Assembly (NCBI RefSeq): GCF_025567525.1
Contig: NZ_JAOQJY010000006.1
Location: 128,724 to 192,723, forward strand
Length of the DNA stretch: 64,000 nt
From: Gallintestinimicrobium propionicum
GTDB lineage: Bacteria > Bacillota > Clostridia > Lachnospirales > Lachnospiraceae
Direction: 5' to 3'
Positions within the stretch are counted from its first letter, which is position 1; each line of letters begins with the position of its first letter. Below are positions 17,588 through 24,287 of this stretch, piece after piece. The notes below the pieces were generated by a model that had not been told where the DNA came from, ran no database searches, and was given only the letters and a program-made list of their open reading frames with translations. Both the position numbers and the translations under genes were made by a program.

Positions 17588-19204
17588 TTAGCATGCAATC
17601 TGCTTTCTCATGCAATCTGACCTGCCGTTTCCAGATCCTGCCCAGGACTGATCGCTTCCCCATTCGTCCCAGCTGTCATCCTCCCAATAGTCGTCATCCT
17701 CAAAGAACAGCCAGTCAATCCAGTTCCAGTCGTCTTCATAGTCGTCCCAGCCTTCCCAGTCGTCCTCATACCACGATTCATAATCATAGTAATCGTTATA
17801 ACCCTCGGCATAGACGAATTTTTCCAGCCAGCCGACATAGTCGGCGTCCATCCCCACACCGGTAAAAACCGGATAGAGATATCCATAAAACTCAGAATCC
17901 CCATAAGGCAGCGTGACAGACAGTCCAGTCATTCCAACCTCGTCGTCCGTACAATTAAAATAGCAGATGGAAAGGTTTACCGCAGCCGCCAGTGCCTCTG
18001 TCTCTTTGGATTCGATATTCTGCGCTACTGCCATGATATCCGTTATATAATAGTCTGACATGGAATAATCTCCATCCTCGTCAAACAGAAAATCAAACAG
18101 CCCTTTTTCCCGCAAAACAGGATGAGCGCGCCTGCCGCCCCGGACGTGCATACTGTAATTTTCCCCCAACAGCGCAGGCTCGTTTGTATAGGCAAAATCA
18201 GCCCACGCGGTATAGAGCACCTTCATGTAGGATTCGTCGATCAGCGCCAGCGTGGAAGCCCCCTCGCCGTTTTCTTCATTATCTGCGATCATGTCATCCA
18301 CGATGATTTTCCCAAGCTCCTCAGAGGAAATGCTGGTGTTCTCCGACAGGGCGTTCAGCCATCCCGTGTACGACCAGCCGTAGCCGGATTCAAAATCCTC
18401 CGACAGAATCATGTAATCGCAATAATTGTACATGGCACAGCAAAGCTCTAACGAAGACATAATGCAGCTGTCCATGCCGATGATATCAAAGTAAATCCCG
18501 CTCTGGCGGATTGCCGTCTGGATCTCATCGATCGTAAGCACCGAATCCTCCGACTGGTGTTCGTCATATCCAAAGCCGTATACCGGTCCTGCACCGTGAT
18601 CCCAGAAAATCAAGATATAACGGTTTGCCGGATAATTTTCTGCGCCCCAGGAAATAAAATCAGCAAGCGTATCCGGCGATGTACAATCCAGCTGGCCGAG
18701 GCTGTCATCCACAAGCACCAGGTTCCCGGCTTCCGCCTTATAACGCTGCGTGTGATCGGAGGCAATTCCAAGCCTTTTTGACCAGCTTTTTGTGCCGATC
18801 GTCTCCACGAGGACATTGACCTGGCTGCTGATGTTCGCCGCAAGCATCTCACAAAGATCCTCCGTTGCCTCTCCGTCCTCCGATTCCAGATCCGAACCGT
18901 TCATATAGACAAATACGGTCGCTTGGTCCTTTCCATCGCCTTTTATCTCTGTCTGTTTCTCCTTTACCATATCTTCCGGAAAGGGATTTTCCGCTGCACC
19001 CGCCGCATGCTCTGCACCCGCCAGCGTTTCTGCACCTGACGCAGTCTCAGTGCCTGTCTGTGTCCCTATACCTGACGCCGTCTCTACGCTCGTCTGTTCC
19101 TGATCTGCAGGCTTTTCTTCTTCATCCGGCAAAAACAGAGCAATGATAAACAGCACGCCGCAGATAATCAATAGATTTCGGAGAAGCTTTCCCAGTTTTT
19201 TCAT
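17588..19204 (-). CDS. Clostripain-family (C11) cysteine protease, membrane-anchored
   Basis: A 538-residue protein. Residues 5-25 form an N-terminal hydrophobic anchor, followed by a Thr/Ala/Glu-rich linker (30-85). The peptidase C11 domain runs from about 95 to 460, with catalytic His203 (IFWDHGAG) and Cys247 (IGMDSCIMSS), the clostripain dyad. C11 enzymes cut after Arg or Lys. The last 70 residues are extraordinary: almost only Asp, Glu, Trp and Tyr (for example WEGWDDYEDDWNWIDW), then a Gly/Ser/basic end. The domain is predicted to face outward. It is followed by the zinc-ribbon gene; the IS200 end lies about 90 bases upstream, in the likely promoter region. Confidence 0.88.
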   Translation of the reverse strand: MKKLGKLLRNLLIICGVLFIIALFLPDEEEKPADQEQTSVETASGIGTQTGTETASGAETLAGAEHAAGAAENPFPEDMVKEKQTEIKGDGKDQATVFVYMNGSDLESEDGEATEDLCEMLAANISSQVNVLVETIGTKSWSKRLGIASDHTQRYKAEAGNLVLVDDSLGQLDCTSPDTLADFISWGAENYPANRYILIFWDHGAGPVYGFGYDEHQSEDSVLTIDEIQTAIRQSGIYFDIIGMDSCIMSSLELCCAMYNYCDYMILSEDFESGYGWSYTGWLNALSENTSISSEELGKIIVDDMIADNEENGEGASTLALIDESYMKVLYTAWADFAYTNEPALLGENYSMHVRGGRRAHPVLREKGLFDFLFDEDGDYSMSDYYITDIMAVAQNIESKETEALAAAVNLSICYFNCTDDEVGMTGLSVTLPYGDSEFYGYLYPVFTGVGMDADYVGWLEKFVYAEGYNDYYDYESWYEDDWEGWDDYEDDWNWIDWLFFEDDDYWEDDSWDEWGSDQSWAGSGNGRSDCMRKQIAC

Positions 19205-19445
19205 AACACATCATCCTTTTTGATCCTATGAGGTCGGGCAAAAGCTCCGACTTTGATGCCTGGCATTATCCTATATCAATATAATAAGTCGCCGCCACCC
19301 CTTCAAGGGGTGGCTCGGCTCGCTGGGTATAACCCCTTGACACCGGACAGCGTCTCAAGGCGCCCAGACTTTCTCTTCGTTCAAGTCACTATTGCACTTG
19401 ACGCGTTGCTTATGCCCCTTGAAGGGGCGTTTGTACTACTTCGAC

Positions 19446-19901
19446 TTAACCCTTAAAAGGGTTTTCATATTCTTTTACACCTAATTTATCTTGCATAACA
19501 TCGTTCTTTTCCTGATCTTGGATATACTTTTTGATGGTCGCTTCGTTTAACCCTACTGTGCTGACATAATATCCTTCTGACCAAAAATGTCGATTTCCAA
19601 ACTTGTACTTTAGATTTGCATGTCTATCGAATATCATAAGTGCGGACTTGCCCTTCAAATATCCCATAAAACTTGACACACTCATCTTCGGCGGAATGCT
19701 TACCAGCATATGAATGTGATCTGGCATTAAATGCCCTTCGATGATTTCTACTCCTTTGTAAGAACATAACTGTTTCAAAATATCTCTTATATCAGCTTTT
19801 AATTGATTATAAATAACTTTTCGTCTATACTTTGGAGTGAATACGATGTGATACTTACACATCCATTTTGTGTGAGCTAAATCATAATTCTTATTCGCCA
19901 T
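19446..19901 (-). CDS. tnpA: IS200-family transposase TnpA
   Basis: An intact 151-residue Y1 HUH transposase. It has the HUH metal site in MPDHIHMLVS (HIH) and the catalytic Tyr in EATIKKYIQDQEKND, and its length equals the family norm. It transposes single-stranded DNA via hairpin ends. A ribosome site (GGAAAGGTG) precedes the ATG but is buried in the long hairpin at 19902-19965. No TnpB partner is present, so this is IS200 and not IS605. It looks recently active: no frameshift is visible. Confidence 0.93.
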   Translation of the reverse strand: MANKNYDLAHTKWMCKYHIVFTPKYRRKVIYNQLKADIRDILKQLCSYKGVEIIEGHLMPDHIHMLVSIPPKMSVSSFMGYLKGKSALMIFDRHANLKYKFGNRHFWSEGYYVSTVGLNEATIKKYIQDQEKNDVMQDKLGVKEYENPFKG

Positions 19902-19965
19902 AAAATCACCTTTCCTTTCTTACAATAGTGCCTGAACAACTCTATTGTAACGGAAAGGTGATTTT
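19902..19965 (-). promoter_or_regulatory. RBS-sequestering hairpin of tnpA
   Basis: Fourteen bp of AAAATCACCTTTCC pairing with GGAAAGGTGATTTT, stacked on TTACAATAG/CTATTGTAA, completely cover the tnpA ribosome site. In IS200 such a structure is known to repress transposase translation. Confidence 0.85.
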
Positions 19966-20078
19966 TTTGTACAACGCTTTGTCTCCACCCGCAAAGCAGG
20001 TGGTTTTTTGTTTCGGGCATCTCCATTTTTCGGAACACGAAAAACTCCAATACCCTCAACAGGATAAATCCCATAAAT

Positions 20079-20115
20079 AAAATGCACGCTCTGCGAGCAT
20101 TCTATTGTCATGAAT
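20079..20115 (+). repeat. Family-1 palindrome, copy 2
   Basis: AATGCACGCTCTGCGAGCATTCTATTGTCATGAAT with a degraded left arm, just outside the IS200 left end. Confidence 0.8.
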
Positions 20116-20195
20116 AAAATATTCCATGGTTTTTCCGGCGTCAGCACAGAGGTTTCATTGAATAAAAGCACTGCCTCCCGGCAGTTGTTTTTGCG

Positions 20196-21380
20196 TTATG
20201 AATTTCTTTCCCGGCAGGCTGCTTCCAGCTGTGTAAGCGCCTGCAAAAGCGTTTTTTTCGTGCACGCCAGTACGATGCGTTCAAACTGTCCCGACTTTTT
20301 GTCAAAGACAGAGCCGCCATCCAGCCAGAGCTTTGCCTGATGTGCAATGAGATTTTCCAGTGCTGTGTCCGACAGTCCCAGTCCCGAGCAGTCCAACCAT
20401 GCAAAGTAAGTGCCTTCCGGTTCGATCAGACGGATCTTAGGCAGTCTTTCTTTTAAGAAGCTGCGCAGGACCTTCAAATTTTCCCGCAAATATGTCCGGC
20501 ACTGCTCAAGCCACTCGCCGCCATTTTCGTACGCTGCCTGGCACGCGATTAAACCGAGGGCGTTCAACTGGGAATATCCCGCCGCGTTGATCTCGGCTTT
20601 GAATCTGTCCCGGACCTCTTTTCCAGGAACCCAGATATTGGAAACCTGCAGCCCCGCCAGATTAAAGGTTTTACTCGGCGCAGTGCAAAGAATCATCTTT
20701 TCTTCCAGCTGCGGACATGCCTTTGCAAATATCGTATGCGGATGCTCCGGAAAGGCAAAATCACAATGAATCTCGTCTGCCACAACGAACACATGGTAGC
20801 GGTCGCAAAGCTCTCCCAGTTTTTGAAGCTCTTCCTTTGTCCAGACTCTGCCGACAGGATTGTGGGGACTGCACAGCAAAAACAGCTTTACATTCTGGGA
20901 TGCGATCTTTTCTTCCAGATCGTCGAAGTCAATTTCATAATGTCCGTCTGTTAAAAGGAGCGGGCTTTCTACGATCTTTCTATTGTTATCGCGAATCACC
21001 TCAAAGAACGGGTAATAAACCGGCGGCTGAATCAGTACACTGTCGCCCTCTTTTGTCAGAGCGCGTACCGCCATCGCAAGGGCGAATACCACACCGGGGG
21101 TTTTTACAAGCCATTCAGACTTTGGCTGCCAGTCAAACCGACTGTCAAACCAGCGATACAGCGCGTCAAAATATTCTCCTTTTACCTCGCTATAACCGAA
21201 AATCCCATGGGAAACCGCATTCTGCAGTGCATCCAACACAGGCTTCGGCGCCTGAAAATCCATATCCGCCACCCACAATGGCAACACATCTACGTCACGT
21301 CCGCGTTCCACGGCGAAATCATATTTCAGGCTGTTTGTCTTTTTCCGGTCAATTTCCCGGTCAAAATTATAGGTTGTCAT
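20196..21380 (-). CDS. MalY/PatB-family PLP aminotransferase, probable cystathionine beta-lyase
   Basis: A 394-residue fold-type I enzyme. The start NFDREIDRKKTNSLKYDF followed by LPLWVADMDF is diagnostic of the MalY/PatB group, and the PLP lysine lies in APSKTFNLAG. Characterised members cleave C-S bonds of cystathionine or cysteine conjugates; some (E. coli MalY) also regulate. The start at ATG 21380 has GGGAG seven bases upstream. It sits downstream of the Cys/Met-metabolism gene, separated by a 118-base repeat-bearing gap, so a shared sulfur amino acid role and transcript are likely. Confidence 0.9.
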   Translation of the reverse strand: MTTYNFDREIDRKKTNSLKYDFAVERGRDVDVLPLWVADMDFQAPKPVLDALQNAVSHGIFGYSEVKGEYFDALYRWFDSRFDWQPKSEWLVKTPGVVFALAMAVRALTKEGDSVLIQPPVYYPFFEVIRDNNRKIVESPLLLTDGHYEIDFDDLEEKIASQNVKLFLLCSPHNPVGRVWTKEELQKLGELCDRYHVFVVADEIHCDFAFPEHPHTIFAKACPQLEEKMILCTAPSKTFNLAGLQVSNIWVPGKEVRDRFKAEINAAGYSQLNALGLIACQAAYENGGEWLEQCRTYLRENLKVLRSFLKERLPKIRLIEPEGTYFAWLDCSGLGLSDTALENLIAHQAKLWLDGGSVFDKKSGQFERIVLACTKKTLLQALTQLEAACRERNS

Positions 21381-21398
21381 TTCTAATCTCCCTCTCAA

Positions 21399-21495
21399 CA
21401 AAAATCCTGCCCTGCAGGATTCTTATGCCTGCAACGGGTCGCAAACGCGACTTTTTTCTGCTCCGCCGCAATGCCGTCCCTACAGCGTGGATTTT
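21399..21495 (+). repeat. Family-3 repeat, 5' modules only
   Basis: AATCCTGC/GCAGGATT, then GCCTGC..CGGGTCGC..GCGAC modules match 61901-61985, but the final long A/T-flanked hairpin is missing. It fills the gap between the two sulfur amino acid genes. Confidence 0.72.
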
Positions 21496-21498
21496 TTC

Positions 21499-22647
21499 TC
21501 AGGAAACAAACGCCTGCTCCAGATCTGCAATCAGCTCGTCCACATGCTCCAGTCCAACGGACAGGCGCAGCAGAGTGTCGGTGATGCCGAGCTTTTCTCT
21601 CCACTCCTTCGGAACATCCGGATGGGTCTGCTTCATCGGATAGGTGATCAAAGATTCTGTACCCCCAAGGCTCTCCGCAAAGGTGATGACGCGCACCTTT
21701 TCCAGCACGCGCTGTGCCGTTTCCACGCTGTCGACGTCGAAGGAAATCATCGCACCCGCACCTCTCGCCTGCTTTGCATTGATCTCATAACCAGGATGCG
21801 TTTCCAGTCCGGCATAATATACTTTTCTGACTTTCTTCTGCTCCGTCAGCCAGCGCGCGATGTTGCCCGCATTTTCCTGCTGCCGCTCCATGCGCACCGC
21901 CAGTGTCTTGATGCCGCGCATTACCAGCCAGCTGTCGAAGGGGGACAAACAACCGCCGGTCGTCTTTGCAATCAGGCGGATTTTTGCTGCGAGCTCTTCC
22001 TTTGCAGAGCAGACAAAACCGGCGATCGTGTCGTTATGTCCGCACAGGAACTTGCTCGCGCTGTGAATGACGATATCTGCACCGAGCGCAATCGGGTTCT
22101 GCAAATATGGAGATAAAAAGGTATTGTCTGTGATCATCAGAAGGTTGTGTTCTTTTGCAAGCTCTGCGCATGCCGAAAGGTCAGTGATCTCCATCATCGG
22201 GTTGCTGGGCGTCTCGATATAAAGTGCCTTTGTTTCCGGACGCAGCACCCGTTTGATCTCATCCAAATCACCGGTATTGACAAAATCAACCATCAGTCCG
22301 TTCTTTTTGCCGATGGTATTGACCAGACGGGTTACACCGCCGTAAAGGTCTTCAGAACAGATCACATGGTCGCCGGGTGCAAACAGATCAAATACTGCTG
22401 TCACCGCCGCCATGCCGGAAGAAAATGCCGTCGTGTCATAAGCGCCCTCCAGCGCGGTAAGGATTTCCTCCAGATGCTGTCTGGTCGGATTTTTCTCTCT
22501 CGTGTAGTCAAAGCCGGTCGAATGTCCCAGACCGATATGTCCGAACGTCGCCGTCTGATAGATTGGAAAGCTCACCGCCTTTGTCGGCTCGTCCCAGGAA
22601 AAATCCAGATTTCCGTGAATACACTTTGTTTCTATATGATTGCCCAT
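21499..22647 (-). CDS. Cys/Met metabolism PLP-dependent trans-sulfuration enzyme
   Basis: A 382-residue member of the cystathionine gamma-synthase/lyase family. PLP-binding features are YTREKNPT, SSGMAAVTA, TDNTF and the Schiff-base lysine in HSASKFLCGHND. The family includes gamma-synthase, gamma- and beta-lyases and methionine gamma-lyase; residues visible here do not settle which, so no symbol is given. The start at ATG 22647 has AAGGAG nine bases upstream. Its promoter carries a perfect 6-3-6 palindrome right beside the -35 box, suggesting repression or activation by a dimeric regulator. Confidence 0.92.
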   Translation of the reverse strand: MGNHIETKCIHGNLDFSWDEPTKAVSFPIYQTATFGHIGLGHSTGFDYTREKNPTRQHLEEILTALEGAYDTTAFSSGMAAVTAVFDLFAPGDHVICSEDLYGGVTRLVNTIGKKNGLMVDFVNTGDLDEIKRVLRPETKALYIETPSNPMMEITDLSACAELAKEHNLLMITDNTFLSPYLQNPIALGADIVIHSASKFLCGHNDTIAGFVCSAKEELAAKIRLIAKTTGGCLSPFDSWLVMRGIKTLAVRMERQQENAGNIARWLTEQKKVRKVYYAGLETHPGYEINAKQARGAGAMISFDVDSVETAQRVLEKVRVITFAESLGGTESLITYPMKQTHPDVPKEWREKLGITDTLLRLSVGLEHVDELIADLEQAFVS

Positions 22648-22690
22648 TTTTCTGCTCTCCTTTGCAGTTATTTTTCGGATATTTTCTATC

Positions 22691-22735
22691 ATTCTAATTG
22701 GATGCTTCCCATTTGTCAACACCAACATAGTTGGT
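22691..22735 (-). promoter_or_regulatory. Promoter and palindromic operator of the Cys/Met enzyme gene
   Basis: TTGACA (22714-22719), 17-base spacer, TAGAAT (22691-22696). ACCAAC-3-GTTGGT (22721-22735) abuts the -35 box upstream. The regulator is not identified. Confidence 0.8.
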
Positions 22736-22772
22736 ATATATGTTTATAATCGGTTCCACAGTGGCCTTCTCC

Positions 22773-23033
22773 CGGACGTTCCCCCGCGCCATTCGCAATA
22801 TAATAGAATGCACGCTCCGTGAACATTCTATTGTCATGAATCGCGCCCTTCTCGCCGCGCGGCAACACGGACGTTCCCCCGCGCCATTCGCAAAATCGCG
22901 CCTGCGGCGCTTTCCGCAGTGGCTGCGCCACCGCTTCTTTTGCTCATGAAGTGGCGCTTCCTCCGTGACTTCATGTGCACAGATTCTCATGCGAGCATGG
23001 AATCTGTACCCACGAAGTCACGGGGGAACTGGT
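22773..23033 (+). repeat. Family-2 repeat, copy C, composite with a family-1 insertion
   Basis: The 26-base sequence beginning CGGACGTTCCCCC occurs twice, at 22773-22798 and 22868-22893. Between the copies lies a family-1 palindrome (22801-22841) and a short tail. The rest continues like the other family-2 copies: TTTTGCTCATGAAGTGGCGC, the CAGATT/AATCTG hairpin near 22979-23008, and the end GGGGGAACTGGT. It has no coding potential. Confidence 0.78.
22801..22841 (+). repeat. Family-1 palindrome, copy 3
   Basis: TAATAGAATGCACGCTCCGTGAACATTCTATTGTCATGAAT, a slightly diverged copy embedded in a family-2 element. Two loop bases differ from the consensus. Confidence 0.78.
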
Positions 23034-23053
23034 AAACAAAATAAAATTTATTC

Positions 23054-23082
23054 TTGACCGCCCCCTTTCCCAATGCTATAAT
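23054..23082 (+). promoter_or_regulatory. Promoter of carAB
   Basis: TTGACC (23054-23059), 17-base spacer, TATAAT (23077-23082). Confidence 0.82.
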
Positions 23083-23095
23083 GCATCAGATGAAC

Positions 23096-23157
23096 AAAGG
23101 CGTTCATGAGTGAAATACTTTTCTATTTAGAAAAGTGTTTGATTCATGGACGCCTTT
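23096..23157 (+). promoter_or_regulatory. 28-bp leader hairpin of carAB
   Basis: Arms 23096-23123 and 23130-23157 pair over 28 positions with one G-G mismatch and three G-T wobbles, around a six-base loop. It begins about eight bases after the predicted transcript start and has no T-run, so it is not a terminator. A role in mRNA stability, RNase cleavage or regulator binding is possible. Confidence 0.72.
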
Positions 23158-23201
23158 CAGTATTTGTACAGCAAACACGAGAGAATGAGCGAGGTGTACT
23201 T

Positions 23202-24284
23202 ATGGAACAAACTGTGTACTTACAGCTGGAGGACGGGACCTGTCTGACCGGAAAACATTTCGGCGCTCCTTTGAAAGAGGACGTCATCGCGGAAGTCGTT
23301 TTTACGACGGCTATGACCGGATATACAGAAACACTGACCGACCCCAGTTATTACGGACAGATGGTCGTTCAGACATTTCCCCTGATCGGCAACTACGGCG
23401 TCAATCCAAAAGACTTTGAAAGCAAAGGAATTCACATGAGCGCATACATCACCAGAGAATGGTGCCCATGTCCTTCCAATTTCAGATGTCAGATGGATCT
23501 TGACGCTTTTTTAAAGCAGCAAAATATCCCTGGCATCTATGATCTGGATACCCGCTACCTGACCAAGCTCATCCGCGAGCGCGGCGTCATGAACGGACGG
23601 CTCACATCCCTCCGCCCGGACTCTGCAGCTGTTGAAGACTTAAAGAGCTGGGCAATCACGGACGCGGTAGCACACGTTACCTGCAGGGAGCCTTACCAGA
23701 TTCCGTCCCCGCTTCCCCGCCATCACGTCGTTTTGTGGGACTTCGGTGCAAAACAGAATATCATCCGAAAGCTGCACGCATTAAACTGCGACCTGACCAT
23801 CGTTCCCGCTTCCACGACAGCAGCACGCATCCTCTCCTATTCGCCGGACGGTATCATGTTGAGCAACGGTCCCGGCAACCCGAAGGATAACCCGGCTATC
23901 ATTTCCGAGCTGTCTCACCTCTGCAAATCCGGCATACCGATTTTTGGCATCTGCCTGGGGCATCAGCTTCTCGCCCTTGCAAACGGTGCGGACACTGAAA
24001 AATTAAAATACGGACACCGCGGTGCAAACCAGCCGGTGAAGGATCTGCTCACCGGCAGGGATTATATCACCAGTCAGAATCACGGCTATGCCGTCAAAAA
24101 CGATTCCCTCCCGGATAATGCAGTACTTCGTTTTATCAACCTAAACGACGGAACCTGTGAGGGCGTTTCTTATCAGGATTTTCCCGGCTTCTCAGTGCAG
24201 TTCCATCCGGAAGCCTGCGGCGGTCCTCATGACTCCGAGTTTTTGTTCCGCGAATTTGTCGCACTGATGGAAAGGAGGGCATAA
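23202..24284 (+). CDS. carA: Carbamoyl-phosphate synthase small subunit
   Basis: The 360-residue glutamine amidotransferase subunit supplies ammonia to CarB. The class I triad region is intact (GICLGHQLLALA with the nucleophile Cys, and FHPEACGGP), after an N-terminal CarA domain (YLQLEDGTCLTGKHFG). The start is ATG 23202 (MEQTVYL) with GAGGTG upstream. The frame also opens at 23106 inside the leader hairpin, without a ribosome site. carB follows after three bases. Products feed pyrimidine (pyrBI at 60 kb) and arginine synthesis. Confidence 0.96.
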   Translation: MEQTVYLQLEDGTCLTGKHFGAPLKEDVIAEVVFTTAMTGYTETLTDPSYYGQMVVQTFPLIGNYGVNPKDFESKGIHMSAYITREWCPCPSNFRCQMDLDAFLKQQNIPGIYDLDTRYLTKLIRERGVMNGRLTSLRPDSAAVEDLKSWAITDAVAHVTCREPYQIPSPLPRHHVVLWDFGAKQNIIRKLHALNCDLTIVPASTTAARILSYSPDGIMLSNGPGNPKDNPAIISELSHLCKSGIPIFGICLGHQLLALANGADTEKLKYGHRGANQPVKDLLTGRDYITSQNHGYAVKNDSLPDNAVLRFINLNDGTCEGVSYQDFPGFSVQFHPEACGGPHDSEFLFREFVALMERRA

Positions 24285-24287
24285 AGC

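Larger units (their letters stand above)
19295..20003 (-). mobile_element. IS200-type insertion sequence
   Basis: A single-gene element of about 0.7 kb. Subterminal hairpins mark the ends: CCACCCC/GGGGTGG at 19295-19313 (right end) and CCACC/GGTGG at 19985-20003 (left end), as expected for single-strand HUH transposition without terminal inverted repeats. The exact cleavage bases cannot be set without a second copy. It lies between the C11 protease gene and a family-1 palindrome. Confidence 0.85.

Noticed and set aside
19446..19901. REP-associated tyrosine transposase
   Set aside because: The protein has the length and motifs of ordinary IS200 TnpA, is flanked by its own hairpin ends, and lacks the REP-associated enzyme's extended C-terminal region.
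20717..21643. Plus-strand frame of 308 codons
   Set aside because: Covers antisense of the MalY-like gene, a repeat and part of the next gene, so it cannot be one real protein.
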